A DNA stretch of 64,000 nt, taken from contig CAVYVC010000017.1 of NCBI GenBank assembly GCA_963771845.1, forward strand, positions 62,001 through 126,000. The letters run 5' to 3'. This DNA comes from VAZQ01 sp963771845. GTDB lineage: Bacteria > Pseudomonadota > Alphaproteobacteria > Rhizobiales > Xanthobacteraceae. Position 1 is the first letter of the stretch; each line of letters starts with the position of its first letter. The position numbers were made by a program, and so were the translations under genes. Shown piece by piece: positions 1 through 9,318 of this stretch. The notes beneath the pieces are model-generated. The model searched no databases and was not told where the DNA came from. It saw only the letters and a list, made by a program, of their open reading frames with translations.

Positions 1-441
1 GTCGCAATGACTCTGGGCGACGTGCTGCCGGCCATTCAGCAGGGCGCGATCGACGGCGCGCTTGCCGCCATCACCGTCTATGCGACGATGCAGTATCAGG
101 ACGCCGCGAAATACGTCACCGAAACCGGCCAGCCTACGATCTTCGGCGTGATCGAGATCAGCCGGAAATGGTACGACTCGCTGCCAGCGGATTTGCAGCA
201 GATCGTCGATCGCGATGGCGCCGCCGCGGCGACGGAAATCAATCCGTTTACAATCGCGTTCAATGCGCGCGTGCGGCAGATGTGGCTGGACAAGGGCGGT
301 GAGCTCATCAGCCTGCCGGGCGGTGAGCAATCGGCCATGATGGAAACGCTGGCGAGCGTGGGCGAGGACGTTTCCAAATCGAAGCCCCAGCTCAGCGCCG
401 GTTACGAGCTGGTCACGGAGGCCGCCAGACGCACACGGTAG
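1..441 (+). CDS. TRAP transporter solute-binding protein (DctP family), 3' part only
   Basis: The reading frame is already open at base 1, so the gene starts before the window and only about 146 C-terminal residues are visible. The segment around the motif GAIDGALAAITVY, the following FGVIEISRKWYDSLPADLQQIV, and the closing alpha-helical region fit the C-terminal lobe of DctP-type periplasmic receptors for organic acids, where the ligand-contacting loop precedes a helix describing membrane-component docking. The permease subunits (DctQ, DctM) are not downstream; they may lie upstream outside the window. The gene ends before a 109-bp palindromic repeat. Confidence 0.8.
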   Translation, partial: VAMTLGDVLPAIQQGAIDGALAAITVYATMQYQDAAKYVTETGQPTIFGVIEISRKWYDSLPADLQQIVDRDGAAAATEINPFTIAFNARVRQMWLDKGGELISLPGGEQSAMMETLASVGEDVSKSKPQLSAGYELVTEAARRTR

Positions 442-449
442 GGGTATGT

Positions 450-558
450 CGTCATCCCGGGGCGCGGCCGAAGGCTGCGATCCCGGGATCCATAATCCCA
501 GGCCGACTGTGGTTATGGATTCCGGGTTGCCTCGCTGCGCTCGACCCCCGGAATGACG
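450..558. repeat. Long imperfect palindrome (intergenic repeat)
   Basis: The outer arms CGTCATCCCGGGG (450-462) and CCCCGGAATGACG (546-558) pair with one or two mismatches, and inner arms GGATCCATAA and TTATGGATTCC pair again around a short loop. The element fills the gap between the convergent TRAP receptor and PaaK-like ligase genes. Such tatggattccggg palindromes are common in Bradyrhizobium-type genomes; it could also act as a bidirectional terminator, although no T-run follows. Confidence 0.7.
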
Positions 559-565
559 GCCGTGT

Positions 566-1801
566 TCAGTCCACCGGCCGCTCGTCGGCAATGACCTTGC
601 CGTCGTTCGGCAGCGTGCCCGGCGAGACCAACTGAACGTCTCCGCGCAGTTTCGTCACGGATTGCATCGTGGCGGCGACCGCGCTCTGCAACGCCTCGAT
701 CGGACCAGCGGTTTCCGCCATCAACGTCATGACGTCCTGCTCGTTGCTGCGCGTGACGACGAGCCGCACGCGGCCGAGCTCGGGATGACGACGCGCCAAT
801 TCCGCCACCTGCCTGGGGTGCACGAACATGCCCTTGACCTTGGTCGTCTGGTCGGCACGGCCCATCCAGCCGGCAATGCGCATGTTGGTGCGGCCGCAGG
901 GCGAGCGTCCCGGCATCAGCGCTGTAAGATCGCCCGTCGCGATGCGGATCATGGGATAATCCGGATTGAAAGACGTCACCACGACCTCTCCCACTTCGCC
1001 CGCGGGAACGGGATCGCCGGTGCCCGGCCGCACGATCTCGAGCAGCAGGTTTTCATTGACAATCATGCCTTCGCGCGCGTCGCTCTCATACGCGATGACG
1101 CCGAGCTCGGCGGTCGCGTAGCACTGGAGCACCTTGACGCCGCGCGCGGAGAGCTCCTGGCGCAGCGATCCCGGCAGCGCCGCGCCTGAGACGAGGCCGC
1201 GCTTGAGCGAAGAAACATCCTTGCCGGCCTTCGCCGCCGCGTCGAGCAAGATCTTCAGAAAATCGGGAGTGCCGGCATAGCCTGCCGGCTTGAGATGGGC
1301 GATGGCTTCGATTTGCTGCTCGGTGTTGCCGGTGCCGCCGGGAATCACCGCGCAGCCCAGCGTTTGCGCACCCGACTCCATGATGAAACCGCCGGGCGTG
1401 AGATGATAGGCAAAGCAGTTGTGCACCACATCGCCCGGGCGAAAGCCGGCAGCAAACAGCGCGCGCGCGGCGCCCCAGAAATCCGAACCCATGCCTTGCG
1501 GCTCAAAGATCGGACCGGGCGACATCAGCAGCCGGCGCATGTGTCCGGGCGCGGTGACATTGAAATCTCCGAATGGGGGCCGCTCGCGCTGCTTCGTTGC
1601 AAGCTCCGCCTTGCGCAGTATCGGGAGCTTCGCGAGATCCACGCGCGAGGTCACGCCGTTGGCCGCGATGCCGCTCAACTGCTCCTGCCATCCCGATGCG
1701 CTCAAGGCAAGCGCGATGAGATCGGGCAAGCGGCCGCACAGGGCCTGCTCGCGTTCCTGTGGATCGCGCGTTTCAAGCTCGTCGTAATGGTCGAGCGGCA
1801 T
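566..1801 (-). CDS. Phenylacetate-CoA ligase-like AMP-binding protein (PaaK family)
   Basis: A 411-residue adenylate-forming enzyme that should activate an aromatic or other carboxylic acid to its CoA thioester using ATP. PaaK-type features include the segment SGAALPGSLRQELSARG, the aromatic acid-binding CYATAELGVIAYE region near residue 230, the ATGDLTAL stretch where the adenylate ribose aspartate sits, and the small C-terminal domain beginning with RADQTTKVKGMFVHP. The usual glycine-rich P-loop-like SSGTTG segment is not recognisable; MSPGPIFEP stands in its place, as in several PaaK-like paralogues. It is the last gene of the minus-strand Liv transporter unit, suggesting that it activates the imported substrate. 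Substrate unknown. Confidence 0.8.
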   Translation of the reverse strand: MPLDHYDELETRDPQEREQALCGRLPDLIALALSASGWQEQLSGIAANGVTSRVDLAKLPILRKAELATKQRERPPFGDFNVTAPGHMRRLLMSPGPIFEPQGMGSDFWGAARALFAAGFRPGDVVHNCFAYHLTPGGFIMESGAQTLGCAVIPGGTGNTEQQIEAIAHLKPAGYAGTPDFLKILLDAAAKAGKDVSSLKRGLVSGAALPGSLRQELSARGVKVLQCYATAELGVIAYESDAREGMIVNENLLLEIVRPGTGDPVPAGEVGEVVVTSFNPDYPMIRIATGDLTALMPGRSPCGRTNMRIAGWMGRADQTTKVKGMFVHPRQVAELARRHPELGRVRLVVTRSNEQDVMTLMAETAGPIEALQSAVAATMQSVTKLRGDVQLVSPGTLPNDGKVIADERPVD

Positions 1802-1940
1802 CCGTTCGCGCCGTAGATTTAGAGTGTGTCCGGTGATGTTGATGCAATCTCGGTTGACCTCTCCCCGCAGGCCCCCACAGGGCAGAGGTGCGCACGCTGC
1901 AAGGCGGCGGCATGCTCGGCATCATCGGAACCTGATGTGA

Positions 1941-2771
1941 TCACGCCAGCCAGCGCTTGCGGCGGCGATAGTGCTTGCCCTCGCGGAACGATTTGCGTTT
2001 GCCTTCGGCCATGCCGAGATAGAACTCTTTCACGTCCTGGTTCTCGCCCAAGGCCTTGGCCTCGCCGTCGAGCACTACCCGGCCGTTTTCGAGCACGTAG
2101 CCATAGCGTGCATATTTGAGCGCCATGCGGGTGTTTTGTTCGGCGAGCAAGAACGAAACGCCTTCCTTGCCGTTGAGATCGCCGACAATCCTGAAAATCT
2201 CCTCGACCAACTGAGGCGCGAGCCCCATGGAAGGCTCATCCAGCAGGATCATTTTGGGGCGCGACATCAACGCCCGCCCGATCGCACACATCTGCTGCTC
2301 GCCGCCGGAAATATAGCCGGCGATTGAGCCGCGGCGCTCCTTGAGGCGCGGAAAGTAGGAATAGACAAGGTCGATATCCGACTGAATTGCCGCATGGCCG
2401 TCGCGACGGGTATAGGCGCCAGTAAGCAGATTCTCCTCGACCGTGAGATGGGCGAAGCAATGGCGTCCTTCCATCACCTGGATGCAGCCCCGGCGCACCA
2501 GCTCGTTCGGAGTCAGGGCATGCACTTCGGTGCCGTCGAACCTGATGGCCCCCTTGGTCACCTCGCCCCGTTCGGCGCGCAACAGGTTGGAAATTGCCTT
2601 GAGCGTGGTGGTCTTCCCGGCGCCGTTAGCTCCGAGGAGGGCGACGATTCCGCCTTTCGGCACATCGAGAGAAACGCCTTTGAGCACCAGGATGACGTGG
2701 TCATAGACAACTTCGATGTTGTTCACCGTCAGGATGTTCTTGGTGCCATCAGCCGTCGCTTCGCGCTGCAT
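1941..2771 (-). CDS. livF: Branched-chain amino acid-type ABC transporter ATPase, LivF
   Basis: This 276-residue cytoplasmic ATPase is one of the two nucleotide-binding subunits of a HAAT/Liv importer. Walker A is GANGAGKTT, the signature is the LivF-type ISGGEQQM, and Walker B is MILLDEPSMGLAPQLVEEI. A short basic C-terminal tail (KRKSFREGKHYRRRKRW) extends beyond the usual LivF end. It follows the livK-type receptor gene on the same strand and is probably co-transcribed with it. Despite the family name, Liv systems in these bacteria often carry aromatic acids, amides or urea, and the flanking CoA ligases favour an acid here (inference). Confidence 0.9.
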   Translation of the reverse strand: MQREATADGTKNILTVNNIEVVYDHVILVLKGVSLDVPKGGIVALLGANGAGKTTTLKAISNLLRAERGEVTKGAIRFDGTEVHALTPNELVRRGCIQVMEGRHCFAHLTVEENLLTGAYTRRDGHAAIQSDIDLVYSYFPRLKERRGSIAGYISGGEQQMCAIGRALMSRPKMILLDEPSMGLAPQLVEEIFRIVGDLNGKEGVSFLLAEQNTRMALKYARYGYVLENGRVVLDGEAKALGENQDVKEFYLGMAEGKRKSFREGKHYRRRKRWLA

Positions 2772-2895
2772 CGCCCCTACCGTTCCGATACATCACCTCG
2801 CGACGCTTGCATGTCGCCGGCGAGCCTTCCGTGACGTGCTGAGTTCGGGCTGCGCCGAGCTCAGCATGCAGAGCGCAAGCGTGCCGTGCCTACCC

Positions 2896-4227
2896 CTACG
2901 AGGATTTATCGCACGCCTCGGTGCGCTTCGGCCACGGCTGGTTCTTGCTCACGTAATCCGCCGCCGCAGCGTCAAGCAGCGGCATCACCTTGTCTTTCAT
3001 GGGCTCGATCCAGTCGGATACCTTCACCCATTTGCTGCCGTCCCATTGCTGCATGTAGGCGGCATGGTGACCGTTGTGGTCGGTGCAGTTGACCGAGAAC
3101 GGCGCGGCAAAATCAGGTAAGCCGATTTCCTTGAAGCGCGCTGCGGAGACTCGCAGTGATTCCAATCCACGCCGCATTTCGTCCCCGGCGATATCCTTCT
3201 TGCCGGTGAGTTTCTGGGCGTTGCGGATGCCCTCGCTGACGATCACCGCGTTCAAGATGGCGCGGTTATAAAAATTCTCGCCCACCTTGTCCTTCGGGGT
3301 TTGGCTTTTGCCCTTGTCGATGACGTATTTGACGATGTCTTGGATCAAGGGGAAGTTCGCGCCAACGGCGTTGAAATTGAGCGATAGATAGCCCTTCCCG
3401 CCAGCGCCCGCCGGACGCGCATCATCCTCGTTGCCCGACCACCAGATACCGATGAAATGGTCGAGCGGATAGCCGGTTTTGGCGGCTTCTTGAACGGCGG
3501 TCGGATTCATTGCGCCCCAGCCCCACATGATCATCCAGTTCGGGCGGTCGCGGCGCACGTTGAGCCATAGGCCGGACTGGTTTTGCATGTCGGCCGGCGG
3601 CACCGGGTATTCCTTGACGGTGAAGCCGTAATCCTGGGCCAATTGACGCAGCAGCGGAAGCGGCTCGCGCCCGTAGCCGCCATCGAAGAAGATGAAGCCG
3701 ATGGTCTTGCCTTTGAGCTTTTCGAGCCCGCCCTCCTTGCCGCCGATGTAACGGAACATCATCGACAGGCCGTCCCAATAAGTCGCCGGCGGATTGAAGA
3801 TCCACGGGAAGTCGTTCCCGACCGCCGAGGCGGACAGACCATAGGCCATCGAGAGGAGCGGAATGTGATCGACCGCGGCCTTCGGGATCAGGGCCAGCGT
3901 GATGCCGGTCGAATACGGATTGACGACCGCGGGGTGCTTGCTCTTCAAGGCCTCATAACATTCGACGCCGCGTTCGTTCTTGTAGCCAGTCTCGCATTCC
4001 TCGATTACGAGCTTCGAGCCGCCGATGCCGCCGTCGCGCTCGTTGAGCATGGTGAAATAATCGTGCATGCCATTGGCGATCGGAGTCCCCGAGTTGGCGA
4101 AGGGACCGGTCCGGTAGCTGAGGAGCGGTATGAAAGTACCGTCCTGCGCAAGCGCTGGCGTGGCCAGCGCGGAGCCACCCAGGACGCCTGCGACGGCCAC
4201 ACCAACCACAAGGTATTTCAGGCGCAT
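2896..4227 (-). CDS. ABC transporter substrate-binding protein (LivK-like, periplasmic)
   Basis: Start set at ATG 4227 rather than the longer open frame to 4416, because it has a good ribosome site (AGGGAGAAAAG) and begins a signal peptide: MRLKYLVVGVAVAGVLGG followed by an ALA-type cleavage site near residue 27. The mature protein is about 415 residues and starts with a typical Peripla_BP_6 fold (FIPLLSYRTGPFANSGTPIANG). It should bind the substrate of the neighbouring LivM/H permease in the periplasm. The ERDGGIGGSKL and GYKNERGVECYEALK segments are typical of receptors annotated for aromatic or branched-chain compounds. Ligand not predictable by eye. Confidence 0.88.
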   Translation of the reverse strand: MRLKYLVVGVAVAGVLGGSALATPALAQDGTFIPLLSYRTGPFANSGTPIANGMHDYFTMLNERDGGIGGSKLVIEECETGYKNERGVECYEALKSKHPAVVNPYSTGITLALIPKAAVDHIPLLSMAYGLSASAVGNDFPWIFNPPATYWDGLSMMFRYIGGKEGGLEKLKGKTIGFIFFDGGYGREPLPLLRQLAQDYGFTVKEYPVPPADMQNQSGLWLNVRRDRPNWMIMWGWGAMNPTAVQEAAKTGYPLDHFIGIWWSGNEDDARPAGAGGKGYLSLNFNAVGANFPLIQDIVKYVIDKGKSQTPKDKVGENFYNRAILNAVIVSEGIRNAQKLTGKKDIAGDEMRRGLESLRVSAARFKEIGLPDFAAPFSVNCTDHNGHHAAYMQQWDGSKWVKVSDWIEPMKDKVMPLLDAAAADYVSKNQPWPKRTEACDKSS

Positions 4228-4351
4228 TCTCTTTTCTCCCTCGTTGTTTCTACCGGGGCCGGCGCGGCTCCGGTCCATACGGTTGTCCCCTGCTTCGGGG
4301 AATGATCCCGCCGGGCGCTTCGCCCGCCGGGCGTGATGCAAGTGTGCACCT

Positions 4352-5428
4352 TCAATACGGGAAAGGCCACACCCTGAGTTTTTGTTTCGCCAGCTGCCAA
4401 AGCCGAGCGAGACCATTCGGCTCGGCGATCAGGAAGAAAATAATCAGCGCGCCCACGATCATGAAGGTGAGGTGCTCGATCGTTGACGAGGCAATGGTCA
4501 TGCCGAAATAAGCCGGAGCGGTGCGCAGCACGATGGGCAGTCCCCAGATCAAGGCCGCGCCGAGGAATGAACCGAGCAGACTGCCGAGCCCGCCGATGAT
4601 GACCATGAACAGGATCAGGAAGGACTGATTGATATTGAAGCTTTCCGATTCCGCGTTGCCGAGCCACAAGAAGACCATCATCGCTCCAGCCACGCCGCAA
4701 TAGAAGGACGACACCGCGAAGGCGAGAAGCTTGGTCGGCAAGAGTTGGATCCCGATTAGCTCGGCGGCGATGTCCATGTCACGCACTGCCATCCAGGTTC
4801 GGCCGATGCGACCGCGGATCAGGTTCGATGCAAGCAAGGTCATCACCGTCACAATGACCAGCACGACCAGATAGCGCGTCACCGGCCCCGCGTTCGGTCC
4901 GGTGATTGGAATGCCAAGCACGGCGCGCGTGGGCACCTCGATCGAAGCGGAGACATTGTAGTTGTAGAGCCATGGCACGCGAATGAAGCACCAGGACAGG
5001 AAGAACTGGGCGGCAAGGGTCGCGACCGCCAGGTAGAAGCCTTTGATTCGCAGGCTCGGCAGGCCGAATACGACCCCGGCCGCAGCAGAGAAAAAGCCCG
5101 CACAGATCATCAGCACGACGATGTTGATTGCGGGGAAATAGGTCGTCAGCTTGTAGCAGGCGAACGCGCCGACACCCATGAAGCCGCCGGTGCCGAGCGA
5201 GAGCAATCCGGTATAGCCCGTGAGCAAATTCAATCCGATCGCCGCCAATGAAAAAATCAGCATCGGGATGATGATCGAATCGATCACGAAAGTAGACGCG
5301 AGCAGCGGCACCAGAACGTAGGCGGCCGCCAGGATCAGGATCATGCCGATCCGATCCTGCAGGATCGGAAACAGCGCCTCGTCGGCAGCATAGCTTGTCT
5401 TGAATTGCCCGACCTCGCGATACAACAT
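4352..5428 (-). CDS. livM: ABC transporter permease LivM
   Basis: A 358-residue integral membrane protein with many hydrophobic segments (for example MILILAAAYVLVPLLAS and the GYTGLLSLGTGGFMGVGAF block that is diagnostic of LivM). The conserved EAA-like cytoplasmic coupling loop is GRTWMAVRDMDIAAELIGI. Start chosen at ATG 5428, 15 bp downstream of the livH stop, because the 94 codons upstream of it in the same frame overlap livH and do not look like protein. It pairs with LivH to form the channel of the importer. Confidence 0.9.
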   Translation of the reverse strand: MLYREVGQFKTSYAADEALFPILQDRIGMILILAAAYVLVPLLASTFVIDSIIIPMLIFSLAAIGLNLLTGYTGLLSLGTGGFMGVGAFACYKLTTYFPAINIVVLMICAGFFSAAAGVVFGLPSLRIKGFYLAVATLAAQFFLSWCFIRVPWLYNYNVSASIEVPTRAVLGIPITGPNAGPVTRYLVVLVIVTVMTLLASNLIRGRIGRTWMAVRDMDIAAELIGIQLLPTKLLAFAVSSFYCGVAGAMMVFLWLGNAESESFNINQSFLILFMVIIGGLGSLLGSFLGAALIWGLPIVLRTAPAYFGMTIASSTIEHLTFMIVGALIIFFLIAEPNGLARLWQLAKQKLRVWPFPY

Positions 5429-5442
5429 TTGACGATCGGTCC

Positions 5443-6399
5443 TCAAATCCGCTCGATGAGTTCTTCCCCGAACAGGCCTTGCGGCCGGAACAGCAGAAAG
5501 ACAAGGGCGATGACATAGGCAAGCCAGCTTTCGATGCCGCTTCCGAGCAGGGGTCCCCAGTAGAATTCGCCAAGCTTCTCGCCCATGCCGATGATGACCC
5601 CGCCCACGATCGCACCGGGGATCGAGGTGAAGCCGCCGAGGATAAGCACCGGCAGAGCCTTGAGCGCGATGATTTCCAGCGCGAACGAAACATCCGATCG
5701 TGCGCCCCACATGATGCCGGTCGCGAGCGCCACGATGCCGGCGGCAAACCAGACGATCACCCAGATCTGTTCAAGCGAGATGCCGACCGAAAGCGCGGCG
5801 TTGTGGCTGTCGGCGACGGCGCGCAGCGCGCGGCCGATCCTGGTGCGTTGAAAGAACACCGCCAGAGCAGCCACCAGCAGCGAGGCGATGACTGCGGCGG
5901 CGATGTCGATCTTCTGCAACTGCACGAAGCCGCCGAACATCTCGACCCGGTAGGCTCCGCGCGGCAGCAGGAGCTGGTCAGAGATCATCACTTTCGGCTC
6001 TCCGCCGAAGATCAGTTCGCCCAATCCGATGAGAAAATAGGTCAACCCGAAGGTTGCCATGAACAGGATGATATCCGCCTGGTTCACCAGCGGCCGCAAA
6101 ACCAGCCGCTCGACCGCGAGCGCAAGGACGAACATGACACCAAGCGTGACAACGAGCGCAAGGAATGCCGGTACGCCATGCTCGCTCAGACCTACGAGCG
6201 TGAGCGCAGCAAACACAACCATGATGCCCTGCGCGAAATTGAACACGCCCGAGGCCTTGAAGATCAACACGAAGCCAAGCGCGATCAGTGCGTACAGCAC
6301 GCCGGAGACAAGGCCCTCCCACAGCGCCTGCGCCAGGAGATCCGGCGCGGTGCCCATCTGCACGAATGGATCGATAAAGACTCTGTAGAGGAGGTCCAT
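5443..6399 (-). CDS. livH: ABC transporter permease LivH
   Basis: A 318-residue permease with the LivH hallmark GVLYALIALGFVLIFKASG near residue 35 followed by FNFAQGIMVVF, several more membrane segments, and the coupling loop RTRIGRALRAVADSHNAA. ATG 6399 is preferred; a TTG at 6408 would extend it by three codons and overlap the livG stop. The near-zero spacing from livG implies translational coupling. The other-strand open frame over the same region is a shadow. Confidence 0.9.
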   Translation of the reverse strand: MDLLYRVFIDPFVQMGTAPDLLAQALWEGLVSGVLYALIALGFVLIFKASGVFNFAQGIMVVFAALTLVGLSEHGVPAFLALVVTLGVMFVLALAVERLVLRPLVNQADIILFMATFGLTYFLIGLGELIFGGEPKVMISDQLLLPRGAYRVEMFGGFVQLQKIDIAAAVIASLLVAALAVFFQRTRIGRALRAVADSHNAALSVGISLEQIWVIVWFAAGIVALATGIMWGARSDVSFALEIIALKALPVLILGGFTSIPGAIVGGVIIGMGEKLGEFYWGPLLGSGIESWLAYVIALVFLLFRPQGLFGEELIERI

Positions 6400-6404
6400 C
6401 GCAG

Positions 6405-7205
6405 TCAATGTGCGACGCCCAGATAGGCGTCAATGACGCTCTGGTTGCCCTTGATCTCGTCGGGCGTGCCGTCGGCGATCTTTACGCCATGATCGAGCAC
6501 GAGCACCCGGTTCGACAGGTCCATCACCACGCCCATGTCGTGCTCGATCAGCGCGATGGTGGTTCCGAAATGTTCGTTGAGATCGAGGATGTAGCGGCAC
6601 ATGTCCTCCTTTTCCTCGATGTTCATGCCGGCCATGGGCTCGTCCAGCAGAAGCAGATCGGGTTCCATGGCGAGCGCGCGGCCGAGCTCGACGCGCTTCT
6701 GCAGCCCATACGGAAGCTTGCCGACCGGAACCTTACGAATGTGCTGGATCTTGAGAAAATCGATGATCTGTTCGACCAAGAGCCTGTGCTCGATTTCCTC
6801 AGAGAGCGCCGGTCCCACCCGCAAGACCTGCCAGAAAAAGCCACGCTGCATTTTCAGCGTGCGTCCGGCCATGATGTTGTCGAGCGCGGTCATTCCCTTG
6901 AACAGCGCAACGTTTTGAAATGTGCGGGCGATACCCCCGAGCGCGGCCTCGTAAGGACGCATGCGCGAGCGGGTCTGACCCTTGAATGTGATGCGGCCCC
7001 GCTGCGGCTGATAGAACCCGTTGATGACATTGAGCATCGACGTCTTGCCGGCGCCGTTCGGTCCGATAATGGCCCGGATCTCGCCTTTGCGGATATCGAA
7101 CGAAACACCGGTGACCGCTTTGACGCCGCCGAAAGACAACGACACATCATCGACCGAGAGCAGCACTTCGCCCGCTGCGATCTGCTGCTTGGTCGGGGCT
7201 CTCAC
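6405..7205 (-). CDS. livG: ABC transporter ATPase LivG
   Basis: A 266-residue ATPase with Walker A GPNGAGKTS, a long LivG-type helical insert (KMQRGFFWQVLRVGPALSEE), the signature LPYGLQKRVELGRAL (degenerate LSGGQ as in LivG), and Walker B LLLLDEPMAGMN. The H-loop is IALIEHDMGVVMDLSNRV. It precedes livH with overlap and follows an acyl-CoA synthetase gene by 21 bp, so that the synthetase and transporter appear to be one transcription unit. Confidence 0.9.
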   Translation of the reverse strand: MRAPTKQQIAAGEVLLSVDDVSLSFGGVKAVTGVSFDIRKGEIRAIIGPNGAGKTSMLNVINGFYQPQRGRITFKGQTRSRMRPYEAALGGIARTFQNVALFKGMTALDNIMAGRTLKMQRGFFWQVLRVGPALSEEIEHRLLVEQIIDFLKIQHIRKVPVGKLPYGLQKRVELGRALAMEPDLLLLDEPMAGMNIEEKEDMCRYILDLNEHFGTTIALIEHDMGVVMDLSNRVLVLDHGVKIADGTPDEIKGNQSVIDAYLGVAH

Positions 7206-7226
7206 GCGGCCTCTCCCCCAACGCGG

Positions 7227-9191
7227 TTATGCGGCTTTGTCCAGAACCGCAGCTGCGGGGATCGGACTCACATCGCGGATTTTCACGCGCGCGGACAGCA
7301 CGCCCTTGCGGCCGTCCTCGAAAGTCACTTCGGTCGCAATGTCGGCCTCGTTCGCCCCGTTATAGAGGGCTGTGATCAGAGGTGCGTAGCGCTCCGCGAT
7401 AAAGCTGCGGCGCACTTTCTGCGTCCGCGTGATCTCACCGTCATCGGGATCGAGCTCCTTATGCAGGATCAGGAAACGGCGGATCTGAGCGCCGGCCATC
7501 GCTTGTTCCTCCGCCAGTGACCGGTTCACTTCTTCGACATGCTCGGCAAGCATGTCATAGACCAGAGGATGCGCGGCCAGTTCCTGGTATGAGCCATAGA
7601 CGAGGTTGTTTCGTTCCGCCCAATTGCCGACCGCGGTGAGATCGATGTTGAGCATGACGCAGACGAAGTCACGCTTGTCCCCGAAGGCGACCGCCTCGCG
7701 GATGTTGGGATAGAACTTGAGCTTGTTCTCGATGTATTTTGGCGCAAACAGCGTGCCGTCGTTGAGCCGGCCCACGTCCTTGGCACGATCGATGATCTTG
7801 AGATGACCGGTCTTGGGATCGATCAGCCCGGCATCGCCGGTGCGCACCCAGCCATCGGGCGTCTTGGTCTCTGCAGTCTTCTCCGGATCCTTGTAGTATC
7901 CCACAAACACGCCCGGCGATCTGAACAGCACCTCGCCCGTTTCTGCAATTTTCACATCGACGTCGATATTCGGTTTGCCGACAGTGTCGGCGTAGATTTC
8001 GCCGTCCGGCTGGGCGGTAATGTAGACCGAGGCTTCCGTCTGCCCATAGAGTTGCTTGAGATTGACGCCGAGCGAGCGCCAGAACCGGAAGATTTCCGGG
8101 CCGATTGCCTCGCCGGCCGTGTAGGCGAGACGAAGGCGGGAGACACCGAGCCGGTTTTTGAGCGGTCCGTAAACGAGGAGGTCGCCGAACCGATACATCA
8201 AGCGTGCATGCAGCGGGACTTTCTCGCCGTTGAGGATCTTTTCGCCCCAGCGCCTCGCCAGAGCGATGAAGTAATTGAACATGGCGCGCTTGAGGCGGCT
8301 GGCGTCTTCCATCCGCACCATGGTCAGCGTGAGCAGGTTCTCGTAGATGCGGGGAGGAGCAAAGCCGTAGGTCGAGCCGATCTCGCGTCGATCATCGCCG
8401 ACCGTCTCCGGGCTTTCAGGGCAATTCACACAAAAGCCCGCAGTGAACGCCTGCGCATACGAAAACACGTGATCGCCGACCCAGGCGAGCGGAAGATACG
8501 CGATCACGTCTTCGTTGGGACCGAGATTGTCGAAGCGATTTCCATTCACGGCCGAGACGATCAGATTCTCGAACGTCAACATGACGCCCTTCGGCCGTCC
8601 TGTCGTACCGGAAGTGTAGAGCATAACCGCAAGGTCTGAGCCTTTCCCGGCGGCAACGCTCTCCTCCCAAGCCTGCTTGCCGTCGCCGGTCAGGCGCTCG
8701 CGGCCGAGCTTCTGCAAGTCGTCGATCCATTTCAGCCGCGTATGATCGTAATTACGCAGCCCGCGCGGCTCGTCGTAGATCACATGCGAAAGCCGAGGCA
8801 GCCGAGCCGAGATCGAGAGGATCTTGTCGACCTGCTCCTGGTCCTCGACAACGGCAATCGTCACCTCGGCGTGATCGAGAATGAACGCCATCTCTTCCGC
8901 GACCGAGTCCGCATAGATCGGTACCGGCACGGCGCCGAGCGATTGTGCGGCACACATCGACCAATAGAGGCGGGGCCGGTTGCCCCCGATAATGGCGAGC
9001 TTGTCGCCGCGCTTGAGGCCCAGCGCCGAGAGCCCCAATGCGAGCGCGCGGACCTCTTCGTACACCTGGGACCACGTCCAGGCGCGCCAGATACCGAGAT
9101 CCTTGTGCCGGTAGGCCGGTCGCTGCGCGAAGATTTGCGCGTCGCGGATCAGGAGCTTGGGAAACGTGTCTTCAGCCGTGCTCGGTGCCAA
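7227..9191 (-). CDS. Long-chain-type acyl-CoA synthetase (AMP-binding)
   Basis: A 654-residue ATP-dependent acid:CoA ligase of the FAA/FadD15 type. Sequence shows the P-loop VMLYTSGTTGRPKGVML, the YGQTEASVYI adenine region, and DGWVRTGDAGLID containing the ribose-binding aspartate, followed by a C-terminal domain of about 140 residues. The family activates fatty or aromatic acids. Its location directly upstream of livG suggests that it traps the imported substrate as a CoA ester, a common Hyphomicrobiales arrangement. Long GC-rich shadows on the plus strand are not genes. Confidence 0.88.
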   Translation of the reverse strand: MAPSTAEDTFPKLLIRDAQIFAQRPAYRHKDLGIWRAWTWSQVYEEVRALALGLSALGLKRGDKLAIIGGNRPRLYWSMCAAQSLGAVPVPIYADSVAEEMAFILDHAEVTIAVVEDQEQVDKILSISARLPRLSHVIYDEPRGLRNYDHTRLKWIDDLQKLGRERLTGDGKQAWEESVAAGKGSDLAVMLYTSGTTGRPKGVMLTFENLIVSAVNGNRFDNLGPNEDVIAYLPLAWVGDHVFSYAQAFTAGFCVNCPESPETVGDDRREIGSTYGFAPPRIYENLLTLTMVRMEDASRLKRAMFNYFIALARRWGEKILNGEKVPLHARLMYRFGDLLVYGPLKNRLGVSRLRLAYTAGEAIGPEIFRFWRSLGVNLKQLYGQTEASVYITAQPDGEIYADTVGKPNIDVDVKIAETGEVLFRSPGVFVGYYKDPEKTAETKTPDGWVRTGDAGLIDPKTGHLKIIDRAKDVGRLNDGTLFAPKYIENKLKFYPNIREAVAFGDKRDFVCVMLNIDLTAVGNWAERNNLVYGSYQELAAHPLVYDMLAEHVEEVNRSLAEEQAMAGAQIRRFLILHKELDPDDGEITRTQKVRRSFIAERYAPLITALYNGANEADIATEVTFEDGRKGVLSARVKIRDVSPIPAAAVLDKAA

Positions 9192-9318
9192 AGCAATCCT
9201 CCCGGTTCGCAGAAATAAGGTTCGTCTGGTGGTGCTCGTCTGCCTTTATCGGCAGTTCTTTGTCACTCCATAAGAAAGTGGGCGCGGGCCGGGGTCAAGC
9301 CGGGAATTGGTCTAATGC

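Noticed and set aside
4779..5747. 322-codon minus-strand frame overlapping livM
   Set aside because: Same DNA as livM in another frame with serine/arginine-rich low-information sequence.
5479..7520. Long plus-strand frames of 315 and 370 codons
   Set aside because: They are antisense to livH and livG with acyl-CoA synthetase; the minus-strand proteins carry all family motifs.
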